From JAWLBW01 sp041687475 (GTDB taxonomy: Bacteria > J088 > JAWLBW01), in contig JAWLBW010000134.1 in the NCBI GenBank assembly GCA_041687475.1, positions 1 to 11,503 on the forward strand: a stretch of DNA of 11,503 nt, in the 5' to 3' direction. The position numbers and the translations under genes are program-made. Below are positions 1-7,960 of this stretch, one piece after another; the stretch's first letter is position 1; each line of letters starts with the position of its first letter. The notes beneath the pieces were generated by a model, which worked only from the letters and a program-made list of their open reading frames with translations, searched no databases and had not been told where the DNA came from.

Positions 1-300
1 GCCGAACCGCCGGGGGTGGCGGGGGTGGCGCGGGTCTCGCGCGACGGCTATCCCGATCCCACGCAGTTCGAGCCGGGACACAAGTATGAAGACCCGAAAA
101 GCGACCCGAAAAACCCACGGTGGTATGTGGTCGACCTTGCGTTCGAGAAGGCCTTCCCGCGTGTCATCGGCCTGCCCGAATTGCGCGACACCCCGGGGCT
201 CGAGCAGATGATGGTGCTGCGTAAGGGATCGCGACTCAGCGTGCAGCCCGTAACCGAAGAAGAGTTCAACATCGTGCTGGGCCTGGCCGGGAAGGGCTGA
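1..300 (+). CDS. EVE domain protein, C-terminal part (5' end outside window)
   Basis: The frame is open from base 1 to the TGA at 298-300, so the gene begins upstream. The visible 99 residues match the C-terminal two thirds of the EVE (COG2947, thymocyte nuclear protein 1-like) family: the strings PPGVAGVARV, YPDPTQFEPGHKYEDPK, NPRWYVVDLAFEKAFPR and VLRKGSRLSVQPV, then a short C-terminal helix. Full-length members are about 150 residues, so roughly 50-55 are missing. EVE is a PUA-like fold thought to bind modified bases in DNA or RNA; the exact role of the stand-alone bacterial protein is unsettled. The stop lies one base before the ATG of the M19 gene, so the two are probably co-translated. 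Family assignment is secure; function is not. Confidence 0.9.
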   Translation, partial: AEPPGVAGVARVSRDGYPDPTQFEPGHKYEDPKSDPKNPRWYVVDLAFEKAFPRVIGLPELRDTPGLEQMMVLRKGSRLSVQPVTEEEFNIVLGLAGKG

Positions 301-301
301 C

Positions 302-1372
302 ATGAAGAGCCCCGCGAACGAAGCCGACGTCGAGGCATACTGGCGCTCGCTGGGCGTAAGTATCGATGCCGTTGCGCTGTACCGTTCGTGCGAGATTTTC
401 GACTGGCACATCGACACGTTCATCTGGCGGCGTACCCTCGGCTATCGGTTCGACCGTTGGCATCGTCGCGCGCTGCCCGGATCGCCCTTTCTGAATCAGG
501 TCGACGTGCCGCGCCTCAGGGCCGCGGGCATCGGTTCGGCCATGTGGAGCGTGACCACCAACCCGGCCCGGTTACCGGGCAACCGTCCCGATACCTTTCT
601 GCGCAACCTGCATCGGCTGGTCGACGAACTGGGCGCGCTTACCGACCGGGTCGCCGTCGTGCGCAGCCTTCGCGAGTACCGTGAGGCGAGGGAAGGGGGG
701 CTGCACGCCGCGTGGGTCGGCGTGCAGGGCGGCAACGCCTTCGAGGCCGATCTCGATGTGCTTCGCCGCATTCCGGGCGACGTGCTCAGTCGGGTCACGC
801 TCGTTCACCTCACCAACAGCCGCCTCGGCGCGACCAACTCGCCCGCCGCGCGGCTGCGCCGCGGTAACCGGGGGCTTACCGAGCGGGGACGGCAGATGGT
901 CGAGGTGCTGAACGAACGCCGCATTCTCGTCGACCTCGCGCACATACACCCCGACGGTTTACGCGACGCCCTGGCCGTGCACGATCGCACCCTTCCCGCC
1001 GTGGTCACCCACACCGGGGTGAACGGCGTGTACCGCTGCTGGCGCAACATCGACGATCACGAAATACGCGCCGTCGCCGACACCGGCGGGGTCGTCGGCA
1101 TCATATACCAGCGTTCGTTTCTCGGCAGCGGCCGCGTCACCTCGAAGGAAGTGGTCGATCACCTCGAGCACGTCATCAGGATGGGCGGCGAAGAGGCCGC
1201 CTCTCTGGGATCGGATTGGGACGGCGCCATCGTGCCTCCCCATGACATGCCCACCTGTCTCGAGCTGCCCTTGCTGGCCGAGCAAATGGCGCGCCGCAAG
1301 TGGCGTCCCGAGCGTATCGCACGGGTTCTCGGCCAAAACGCGCTGCGCGTGCTGGGGGCGATTCGCCCCTGA
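302..1372 (+). CDS. Peptidase M19 (membrane/renal dipeptidase-like) with altered metal ligand
   Basis: A 356-residue protein with the M19 amidohydrolase TIM-barrel pattern. M19 enzymes are dinuclear zinc dipeptidases that cleave L-Xaa-L/D-Xaa dipeptides. Visible landmarks: H-x-D in DWHIDT (H36, D38); VGVQGGNAFE at 139-148; DLAH (H214); VVTHTGVNGVY (H237); LGSDWDG (catalytic-type D305); and the C-terminal VLGQNALRVLG, equivalent to the family's GxNxLRV helix. The bridging glutamate of the family motif (GVEGG in human DPEP1) is Gln142 here, codon CAG at 725-727, so activity or metal binding may be changed. No signal peptide is visible, so it is probably cytoplasmic. A GGAAGG Shine-Dalgarno at 289-294 supports the ATG at 302. 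Placement one base after the EVE stop indicates coupling. Confidence 0.9.
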   Translation: MKSPANEADVEAYWRSLGVSIDAVALYRSCEIFDWHIDTFIWRRTLGYRFDRWHRRALPGSPFLNQVDVPRLRAAGIGSAMWSVTTNPARLPGNRPDTFLRNLHRLVDELGALTDRVAVVRSLREYREAREGGLHAAWVGVQGGNAFEADLDVLRRIPGDVLSRVTLVHLTNSRLGATNSPAARLRRGNRGLTERGRQMVEVLNERRILVDLAHIHPDGLRDALAVHDRTLPAVVTHTGVNGVYRCWRNIDDHEIRAVADTGGVVGIIYQRSFLGSGRVTSKEVVDHLEHVIRMGGEEAASLGSDWDGAIVPPHDMPTCLELPLLAEQMARRKWRPERIARVLGQNALRVLGAIRP

Positions 1373-1408
1373 ACGCATGCGGCTAGCGGTTACCCGGCGC
1401 GCGCCCGA

Positions 1409-2989
1409 TCAGCGGCAAGACAGTGCGTCGTCGGGCGGCAGGCTGAGCTCGAAGCGACCGGTTTCGTCGGTCAGCACCGGCGCTTCGGCAAGCACGCGAC
1501 TCATGCGATCGCTCTGGTTTTCGACCAGCGTCACGGCGACACGGGGCACCGAGCGGCCGGTCGAATCGATGACATAACCCTCGGTGCGCAGACCCTTACG
1601 AAGAAGAAAGGTTTCCTCGAAACCGTTCAGGGTTACCGTTGTGCGGTGGCACCGGGCCAGCGGCGAGCCTTCGGCCGGAATGACGGTTACGTCCCACGCA
1701 GGTACCGATGGGTCGACTCGGGTCTCGAACCAGCCGTCGATGTCGGTGCGCACCCGTTGCACCGACTGCTCTTCCTGAAAGGCGATGGATTTGCGCAGCA
1801 CGACCTCGGCTCCCCTCACGCCATTGTCTTCGAAGTCGGCGACGCGGCCGCGCACAGCCTTACGGGTATCGAGCCGGTAAATGGCGGGCAGATCGTCGAA
1901 ATCGAGTTCACGCATCCAGATGCCGCCGTATGGGGCGTCGAGCGAGGCCTGGATGCGCAAGGAGTACTTCCAGCTGCCGCGCGGCACCGTAAGGCTGAAG
2001 GCGCCGGTTTCGTCGGTGCGCGTGCGATAGGTGGCGAAACCGTCTGAGTTCGACTCGCCGGTTTCTACGCGTAGGGCGGCATTCATCGACGACGACGGCG
2101 GCACCGATACGGTTACCGATACATCGGGCGCCGGAAGTCCCGAAGGGGTAAGCACCGTGCCGGTAATGGTAACGGCCGTGGCCGGAAGGTAGCGCACCGA
2201 CAGGGTCTGCGACGTCAGTGCGCCGGGGGCGGCAAAGGTTACCCGGGGCAGGTTGGCCGAAGCGGGGGGCGCGAACTCCAGCGCGTAGGTCAGGCTTTTG
2301 TCCATGCCTGCCGCAATGCGGTAGCTGCCGTCTTCGGCGGTTACGCTGCTTTCCGAGCTGAGCTCGCCGTTCTCGGCCAGAAGACGAACCGAAACCCCCG
2401 CGAGCGCATTGCCGGCTGCGTCGGAAACGACTCCGCCGTAGCGAATGCCCTGCCCGAGGTAGAAGTCGAGTCGGCCGTCGCTTTCGACACGCACCGGCTT
2501 ACGCGCGGGCGGCGTGTGCAGGTGCTGGGGCACGAAGGGAATCAGATCGACCACGTAGTCGCCGGGTGTCAGCGAAAGCGCATAGCCCCCCGAGGCCTGC
2601 GTGGTGGTTTCACCGCCGCGCAGCGACGTGCTGCTCGGTGTCTGCCCATTGTGCGTGCCGAAGAATCGAACCCAACCGGTAAGGGGTTGGCCGTCGTGGG
2701 CATAAAGCTGACCGCTGACCCGGGTCGACTTGACGAGGCGATAGGTGCCGCTGTACCAGAGCTCCTGGTCGTACCCCTCGATGTAAGCAGCCGAGCGATC
2801 GGCCGGCCCGTTGAAAATGACTTCCTGGCGCAGGTATTCCGATTCGTCGCTGGGCACGAACTGCAGCACACGCATGGCCTGCCGGTTTACATTGTCGAGT
2901 GAGGCCGGAGCCGTGTCTGCCGCGGGCCCGGGTCCGCAGGCCGCCAGCGTCGAAGCCACGATGCAGAGGATCGCGTTCTTGATGTTCAT
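1409..2989 (-). CDS. Large lipoprotein with about five carboxypeptidase-regulatory-like repeats
   Basis: A 526-residue protein starting MNIKNAILCIVASTLAAC. The lipobox LAAC (Cys18) predicts an envelope lipoprotein; the next residues, GPG, contain no Asp+2 inner-membrane retention signal, so outer-membrane sorting is plausible. After a unique N-terminal segment come repeated CRL beta-sandwich units, each opening with a G-x-V/L...G...V pattern: near 91-150 (VSGQLYAHDGQPLTGWVRF), 184-240 (YGGVVSDAAGNALAGVSVRL), 275-345 (ITGTVLTPSGLPAPDVSV), 379-435 (VRGRVADFEDNGVRGAEVVL) and 469-520 (TEGYVIDSTGRSVPRVAVTL). Such domains usually serve as structural or adhesive modules; no catalytic domain is seen. 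The ATG overlaps the upstream stop as ATGA (2986-2989), which decides this start against a longer frame without a signal peptide. Last gene of the minus-strand cluster. The exact binding role is unknown. Confidence 0.85.
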   Translation of the reverse strand: MNIKNAILCIVASTLAACGPGPAADTAPASLDNVNRQAMRVLQFVPSDESEYLRQEVIFNGPADRSAAYIEGYDQELWYSGTYRLVKSTRVSGQLYAHDGQPLTGWVRFFGTHNGQTPSSTSLRGGETTTQASGGYALSLTPGDYVVDLIPFVPQHLHTPPARKPVRVESDGRLDFYLGQGIRYGGVVSDAAGNALAGVSVRLLAENGELSSESSVTAEDGSYRIAAGMDKSLTYALEFAPPASANLPRVTFAAPGALTSQTLSVRYLPATAVTITGTVLTPSGLPAPDVSVTVSVPPSSSMNAALRVETGESNSDGFATYRTRTDETGAFSLTVPRGSWKYSLRIQASLDAPYGGIWMRELDFDDLPAIYRLDTRKAVRGRVADFEDNGVRGAEVVLRKSIAFQEEQSVQRVRTDIDGWFETRVDPSVPAWDVTVIPAEGSPLARCHRTTVTLNGFEETFLLRKGLRTEGYVIDSTGRSVPRVAVTLVENQSDRMSRVLAEAPVLTDETGRFELSLPPDDALSCR

Positions 2990-3405
2990 GGCTCTACCGA
3001 TAAAATCCAGGTGTGAGAGTCGCTCAGCGAATCGGGCAGCGCCTCGAGCTCGCAAGCGGCCACCTCATCAAAGTTAGTGACGCCGGGGCAATCCCAGACG
3101 ATTACCGTCAGGGTGTGCAGGCCGGGAATAATGGCGTTGACCGGTTGCTTCTGCGAGTAACCGATGACGTCTTCGCCGAGCTGCCACCGATAACCGAAGC
3201 CGAGCCGCTCGTCGTCGTAAATGCCGAGAACCTGAAACTCGAGGTTCTGACCGGCTTTGAGGTGCACGATGTGTTCGGCCGGGTGCACCGAGTCGATACG
3301 CGGCGGCTGGTTCGGCTGCGGCCCGGGTGGCGCCGAGTCAATCTCGTCTACGCCCATGCAGGCTTGCATGCAGAGAGCGGCGATAATCAAAACCAACAGC
3401 TTCAT
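2986..3405 (-). CDS. Small lipoprotein with an Ig/PKD-like domain
   Basis: A 139-residue protein with an N-terminal hydrophobic segment (MKLLVLIIAALCMQAC). The lipobox MQAC (Cys16) is imperfect at -3, so lipidation is likely rather than certain. After a Pro-rich linker (PPGPQPNQPP) the rest resembles a PKD/Ig-like fold: HLKAGQNLEFQVLGIYDDE, then YRWQLGEDVIG, then GLHTLTVIVWD, the usual strand order of such domains. Three further cysteines (106, 118 and 12 in the signal) leave a possible C106-C118 disulfide in the mature domain. The ATG is 5 bp after the sigma54-activator stop and the TGA overlaps the next ATG by 4 bp, so it is translated within the operon. I do not recognise a named family; it could be a ligand-binding or structural partner of the large CRL lipoprotein. 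Confidence 0.75.
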   Translation of the reverse strand: MKLLVLIIAALCMQACMGVDEIDSAPPGPQPNQPPRIDSVHPAEHIVHLKAGQNLEFQVLGIYDDERLGFGYRWQLGEDVIGYSQKQPVNAIIPGLHTLTVIVWDCPGVTNFDEVAACELEALPDSLSDSHTWILSVEP

Positions 3406-3410
3406 AAGGC

Positions 3411-5219
3411 TCAAACCCGATCGGCCTCTGCCTCGTCGTCGAGCATGTCGTCTTCGTCGACACCGCGCTTCTTGGCCAGGTGTCGGTAAATCGTGCGCGG
3501 GTCGACCCCGAGGTCGGTGGCGGTCTTCGTGCGGTTGCCGCCGTTGAGCTCGAGAATGCGATCGATGTATTCGGCCTGAAACCGGTCCTTGGCATCCTGC
3601 AGTGTGAGAATGGGCTCGTCGGCTTCGAGCAGGCCGAGATCGCCGGGGCCGATTTCCAGGCCTTCGCACAGCACCAGTGCGCGCTTGATGCGGTTTTCGA
3701 GTTCACGGATGTTGCCCGGCCATGCATGGGCCCGAACCGAAGCCAGGGCCTCCTTCGAGAAGCCGGTCACGGGGCTGCGCAGCTCTTCGCGATACCGGTT
3801 CAGAAAGTACCGGGCCAGCAGCAGAATGTCGTCGTCGCGTTCGCGCAGCGGGGGCACTTCGAGGGGAATGACGTTCAGCCGGTACAGCAGGTCTTCGCGA
3901 AAGCGACCTTCGGCAACGTCGGCTTCGAGGTCGCGATGGGTCGCCGCCACGATGCGCACGTCGACCTCTTCGGGAATGTCGCTGCCGACCTTGGTTACCG
4001 TTCGTTCCTGCAGGGCGCGAAGCAGCTTGACCTGCAGGTGAGGTGCGAGCTCGCCGATTTCGTCGAGAAACAATGTGCCCTTGTGTGCCGACTGGAAGGC
4101 GCCCGGCCGATCCTTGACCGCGCCCGTAAAGGCGCCGCGCACGTGCCCGAACAGTTCGCTTTCGATGAGGCTCTCGGGTATGGCGCCGCAGTTGATGGTC
4201 ACGAAGCGGCCCGGCCGGTCGCTGAGGCGGTGTACTTCGCGGGCGACGAGCTCCTTGCCGGTGCCCGTTTCGCCGGTTACGAGCACGTCGACATCGACCC
4301 GGGCGACCCGTTCAATCTTGCGGAACACCTCGGCGATACCCTGGGCGCTGCCGATAATCTGCCCCAGCCGCTTCTCGGCCAGTTCTTCGCGTAGATCGCG
4401 CAGCGCCAGCAGGTTCGTGAGCAGAAGGGCCGCCTGGCCTGCGAAGACGGAAGCGGCCGCCAGTTTTTCGCCGTCGAAATGATCGCGCACCCGGTTGTTG
4501 CCGAGGTAGATGACGCCCAGGGCTTCGCCGCTGATGAGCAGGGGCACGGCAAGAACACTGTTGAGCTGCAGGTCGATGACCGAACGTGCCGAGGCGAAGC
4601 GATTGTCGCCCAGGGCGTCGCTGACCAGCAGGGGCTCGCCTTTTTCAAGCACGCTGCGCACGATGGAGTCGCTCAGCAGGGCCTGCGGATTGTCGACGGC
4701 CTCGCGGCCGAGATTACGCGCCCCCTTGATACGGTAGCCGTCGTTTTCGCGCAGAAGCAGAAAACCCCGGTCGGCCCGGCACAGTTCGATGAGACCGTCG
4801 AGCAGGTGTTCGAGCAGTTCGTCGACGGTGAACTGGCCGGCAAGAACCGCCGTGAATTGGCGCATCTGCTCGAAGAAACGGTCGGTCTCGGGGGCGTCGG
4901 CAGCCGGCGCCTTGCCTTCTTCCACCGCATGCGAAGCTTCGAGGGCGAACAGCAGACGGGCGTCGCGGTACTGGAGAAGCGCCCCGTTGCGCAGCGACTG
5001 CTCCTTTTTCAGGCGCTTGCCTTCTACCTCGAGTACGGGCTTGCGGCTGTACGGGTGAATGACCCAGCCCGTCGGAGTCTCGGCCAGATTCGCTTCGAGC
5101 TCGGCAAGTCCCCTGACAACGATGTCGCAACCCGGACCGCTTCCCAGCGTGATCACACGCTTGGCGAGGTTGACGAGACGAATCGGATTCTCGGGTTCGG
5201 AAACGATGATCACAGGCAT
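3411..5219 (-). CDS. FHA-GAF-sigma54 interaction domain transcription activator (bacterial enhancer-binding protein)
   Basis: A 602-residue regulator. Residues 1-95 form an FHA-like domain; about 115-275 a GAF domain (RADRGFLLLRE, SVLAVPLL, LGVIYLGN); about 288-520 an AAA+ sigma54-activator ATPase with Walker A GETGTGKE (316-323), GAFTGA sigma54-contact loop (362-367), Walker B GTLFLDEIGE (381-390), the FREDLLYRLNV arginine-finger region (440-450) and WPGNIRELEN sensor II (500-509); about 550-583 a Fis-type HTH (NRTKTATDLGVDPRTIYRHL), then an acidic tail. It should open sigma54-RNA polymerase promoters by ATP hydrolysis. The FHA domain lacks the usual GR and SxxH phosphothreonine-binding residues (GS and LAELEANL instead). 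Start chosen at the ATG 2 bp after the upstream TGA; the frame stays open upstream, but only inside that gene. No response-regulator receiver domain, so input is via GAF and/or FHA, with the nearby Ser/Thr kinase as the obvious candidate partner. Confidence 0.93.
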   Translation of the reverse strand: MPVIIVSEPENPIRLVNLAKRVITLGSGPGCDIVVRGLAELEANLAETPTGWVIHPYSRKPVLEVEGKRLKKEQSLRNGALLQYRDARLLFALEASHAVEEGKAPAADAPETDRFFEQMRQFTAVLAGQFTVDELLEHLLDGLIELCRADRGFLLLRENDGYRIKGARNLGREAVDNPQALLSDSIVRSVLEKGEPLLVSDALGDNRFASARSVIDLQLNSVLAVPLLISGEALGVIYLGNNRVRDHFDGEKLAAASVFAGQAALLLTNLLALRDLREELAEKRLGQIIGSAQGIAEVFRKIERVARVDVDVLVTGETGTGKELVAREVHRLSDRPGRFVTINCGAIPESLIESELFGHVRGAFTGAVKDRPGAFQSAHKGTLFLDEIGELAPHLQVKLLRALQERTVTKVGSDIPEEVDVRIVAATHRDLEADVAEGRFREDLLYRLNVIPLEVPPLRERDDDILLLARYFLNRYREELRSPVTGFSKEALASVRAHAWPGNIRELENRIKRALVLCEGLEIGPGDLGLLEADEPILTLQDAKDRFQAEYIDRILELNGGNRTKTATDLGVDPRTIYRHLAKKRGVDEDDMLDDEAEADRV

Positions 5220-5221
5220 GT

Positions 5222-6061
5222 TCAGTCCAGTGGAATGCTTACGCCGACCCCTGAGGGCATGGGTTTCAATCGGGCGCCGCTGTCTTCGTGAAGCGGCAGA
5301 CTGAGTCCGTCTACAATGCCCAGTACAGCCGTGGCAATGAAGAGCGAACCGCTTACCAACTGTACGGTCTGCAGGTTTCGTGCCTGCGCCACCCGATCTT
5401 CGGGATACCAGGCTGCGTCGCACCCTTCCTTGAGGGCGCAGGTGCGGTAGTAGTAAAGACCGATGTTCGCCCCCAGAAAGACGGCTTCGAGCACGGCAAG
5501 GGTCGTGCCCCGCGCGGTATGGCCCCGACGGAACTGGCCTGCGCCGAACGGAAGCAGATCGACGGCCGAAAACGGGGCTTCCCGGGGTTGATACCGTGGG
5601 GGAGCGGCGGGCTGCGACGAAGGCATGCCCTGGGGAATGATGGCCACGTTGGTCGAATCGGTGCCGTCACGTGGCGCCGGTACGGCGCTGCGGCGCACGT
5701 CGACGATGAAGGCGACGATTTCGGGGGGAATGTACAGGGCGTCGGGCTGGTAGCCTGTGTCGATGCGGTAAAGATGGGTGAAAGCATTCCGCGCGTCGAG
5801 AAGGTTCCCGAGAATGTAGCGGCTTACCCCCAGGGCCTCGAGTGCCCGTTCACGTTCGCCGCGACTCAACGATCCGTCTTCAAGAACGCGCTCCAGATCG
5901 TTGGACGCCCGCGAATAATCGCCGCGCTCGTAGTAAGCCAGTGCCTTGGCGAGCTCGGGGTGTTCGATAACGCCGTCGCGGGCAAAGGCCGCAGACGGCC
6001 CCGTGACCGATAGCCACAGGCCAAACACCAGTGTCAGAATTCGCCAACCCCGCAGAAACAT
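5222..6061 (-). CDS. Exported TPR protein with C-terminal DUF5683-like membrane region
   Basis: A 279-residue protein. An N-terminal signal (hydrophobic 8-20, with a likely cleavage near SAAFA-RD at 24-29) precedes a TPR-like helical region at 32-100 (LAKALAYYERGDYSRASNDL; ALEALGVSRYILGNLLDARNAF). A low-complexity linker (125-160) follows, then LLPFGAGQFRRGHTARGT (169-186), which resembles the P-x-G-x-GQ-x-x-x-G-x motif of DUF5683-type membrane domains, and two hydrophobic helices (187-204, 233-252) flanking a loop with Cys208 and Cys214. The role is unknown; proteins of this architecture often sit beside Ser/Thr kinases in Myxococcota-like genomes (recalled, not checked). The ATG at 6059-6061 is preferred over an in-frame TTG two codons upstream because a GGTAAG lies about 9 nt before it. 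The stop is 2 bp before the sigma54-activator ATG. Confidence 0.8.
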   Translation of the reverse strand: MFLRGWRILTLVFGLWLSVTGPSAAFARDGVIEHPELAKALAYYERGDYSRASNDLERVLEDGSLSRGERERALEALGVSRYILGNLLDARNAFTHLYRIDTGYQPDALYIPPEIVAFIVDVRRSAVPAPRDGTDSTNVAIIPQGMPSSQPAAPPRYQPREAPFSAVDLLPFGAGQFRRGHTARGTTLAVLEAVFLGANIGLYYYRTCALKEGCDAAWYPEDRVAQARNLQTVQLVSGSLFIATAVLGIVDGLSLPLHEDSGARLKPMPSGVGVSIPLD

Positions 6062-6123
6062 TCCCAAAGCTTACCAGATGCGCGACCGCCGATCACGCGC
6101 GCGCCCGGCGCCCGGCCGTACGG

Positions 6124-7923
6124 TCAGCGCCGGTTCTCGCCGGCGAGGAAGGGACTTTCGATTCGCCCCAGCCGACCTGCCATGGCGTCGACGGTAAGGG
6201 TTCTCACCTCGTCGCCGTTCCGGAAGTGAACTTCGCGGGTGCCGTGCTCCAGTTCGACCGGCTCGCGCAGGGTTTCGGGCGCAAGCGCCGTTCCGTCGAC
6301 GGTCACTTCGTCGCCCGGCGCCGCCACGATTTCCAGAAGCGCCGGGAGCACGGGCAGGTCGACCACCCGTTCGAGGGTTTCGCCCGGCGCAATGTCGACC
6401 TCGAGCTCGACGAGCCGGGTCTGGGGGTTTCGCAGTCGCAGCGTATGGCTGCCGGGGCGCAACCGAAGTTCGCGAACAAGGGGCGTCTTGCCCACCGCCT
6501 CGCCGTTGACCGACACTTCGGCCCAGGGGCGTGTGGTGAGTACGAGGCGCCCGTCGGCAACCGGGTCGACGGCGGGGCGGGTACCCGGCATTGCCGTAGC
6601 CTGCTCGGTGGGCGGTGGGGCCGGGCTGCGCGTTCGGCGCGGGGGCGGAACTTTCGGGGCCGACTTCGTCTCACGTTCGCCTGCGGCCTCCGGCTCGGCG
6701 GGTGCCTGCCGGGGCGCTTCCAGTTCCGGGGGCGCGTCGCCGGGCCGGTTGTCGCCGGGCTTATGACCATCGAGATACTGTACGACCTGCCAGCCCCCCA
6801 GCACCGAGACGGTAACTGCGAGAAGCACGCCGGCAATAAGAGCGGCGCGGCTGCGTTGCTGCTCGCCGGTGGCCTGCAGCAGGCGGTAGGCCTCGAAGTG
6901 AAAGGGCTGAATGTCGAGCGCCCGGTTCACCAGCGAAATGGCCAGCGTCGGGTCCTGCTTCTTTTCCAACAGCCCCCGGGCTTCTTCGACCAGCGTGGTC
7001 ACGACGCGATACTTCCACTGCTTGCGCCCCTCTTCATCGGCATCGCGCCAGGTGCGCAGCGACTCGGCCGGATCGCCGATCTCGCGCAACCGGGCCAGTT
7101 CGAGAAGGCTTGTACGCATCTCTTCGGCGCTCTGGGGGCGCTCGTCGGCGTTCAGCGACAGACAGGACTCAATCACCGCGGCAAGGCGGGGGTCGACGGT
7201 GGGAGCGACGCCGGCCAGATCTTCGTAGGCGCCCGTCGCAATGCGCTTGAGCGTCTGCATGAGCGGGCCGTCGCCGAAGGGAAGGCGCCCGGCCACCATG
7301 CGGTACAGAATGACGCCCAGCGAAAACAGATCGCTGCGCGCATCGATGGCGCCGCCTTCGACCTGTTCGGGAGACATGTACGAGGGCGAGCCGACCAGGT
7401 TACCCGACAAGGTAAGCGGTTGCGCGTCTTCGTCGAGCCTGGCATCGAGATGCGCGACGCCGAAGTCGGCCACTTCGACATGGCCCTCGGCCGTGAGCAT
7501 CAGGTTTTCAGGCTTCAGATCGCGATGGATGATACCCTCCCGGTGCGCCGCGGCGAGACCGCGAAGGACCTGAAGGCCGACGCAGACCGCCAGTTCGTGG
7601 GGAAGGGGGTCCTGCTCGCGGTCGAGCCAATCGGCCACCGTACCGGTTTCGACCAGCTCGGTTACGAAGTAAAGTTCTTCGCTCGACTCGGGCGCGACGT
7701 CGTAAACGGGCAGAATGTGCGGATTCTGAAGGGCGGCCACCGCCTGGGCCTCGCGGCGGAAACGGGCCGCAAACGAGCCCTCGCGACGCAGGTGCGGGTG
7801 CAGTACCTTGACTGCCACCTCTCGCTTGAGCTCGGTGTCGTAGGCACGGTAAACCCGCGCCGAGGCGCCGGCGCCGATTTCTTCCTTCAATTCATATCGC
7901 CCGAGGCGGCGTGGCTCGCTCAT
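6124..7923 (-). CDS. Transmembrane Ser/Thr protein kinase with two PEGA domains
   Basis: A 599-residue Hanks-type kinase. The kinase domain spans about 10-275: glycine loop IGAGASARVY (16-25), VAVKV with Lys39, HRDLKPEN (133-140, catalytic Asp135), DFG (153-155), activation-segment end GSPSYMSPE (178-186), DLFSLGVILYRM (198-209). All key residues are present, so it should be active. A helical juxtamembrane region (about 280-355) leads to a single transmembrane helix (359-380), then a Pro/Ala-rich linker (388-450) and two PEGA-like beta units: 458-523 (GRLVLTTRPWAEVSVNGEAV, GKTPL, RPGSHTLRLRN) and 528-590 (LLEIVAAPGDEVTVDG, LEHGTREVHFRNG). The topology puts the kinase inside and PEGA outside. 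The ATG at 7921-7923 is preferred over a GTG seven codons upstream because the conserved kinase start (RLGRYELKEEIG) follows directly; no convincing Shine-Dalgarno is seen. 62 bp separate it from the TPR gene downstream. Confidence 0.95.
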   Translation of the reverse strand: MSEPRRLGRYELKEEIGAGASARVYRAYDTELKREVAVKVLHPHLRREGSFAARFRREAQAVAALQNPHILPVYDVAPESSEELYFVTELVETGTVADWLDREQDPLPHELAVCVGLQVLRGLAAAHREGIIHRDLKPENLMLTAEGHVEVADFGVAHLDARLDEDAQPLTLSGNLVGSPSYMSPEQVEGGAIDARSDLFSLGVILYRMVAGRLPFGDGPLMQTLKRIATGAYEDLAGVAPTVDPRLAAVIESCLSLNADERPQSAEEMRTSLLELARLREIGDPAESLRTWRDADEEGRKQWKYRVVTTLVEEARGLLEKKQDPTLAISLVNRALDIQPFHFEAYRLLQATGEQQRSRAALIAGVLLAVTVSVLGGWQVVQYLDGHKPGDNRPGDAPPELEAPRQAPAEPEAAGERETKSAPKVPPPRRTRSPAPPPTEQATAMPGTRPAVDPVADGRLVLTTRPWAEVSVNGEAVGKTPLVRELRLRPGSHTLRLRNPQTRLVELEVDIAPGETLERVVDLPVLPALLEIVAAPGDEVTVDGTALAPETLREPVELEHGTREVHFRNGDEVRTLTVDAMAGRLGRIESPFLAGENRR

Positions 7924-7960
7924 AGGTGACGCACATTCTACCACAGCAATCGATGCGCTT

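Noticed and set aside
1373..1408. Terminator between the convergent M19 and CRL-lipoprotein genes.
   Set aside because: The 36-bp gap has a GGCGCGCGCC palindrome (1396-1405) but no stem-loop with a T-tract, so nothing can be supported.
3480..5291. Two long plus-strand open frames (3480-4394 and 4479-5291) opposite the sigma54 activator.
   Set aside because: Both are antisense to conserved AAA+, GAF and FHA sequence and show no protein-family features.
6031..7929. A 632-codon open frame on the plus strand across the kinase gene.
   Set aside because: It lies antisense to the intact Ser/Thr kinase, has no recognisable domains, and is explained by high-GC codon bias leaving the opposite strand free of stops.
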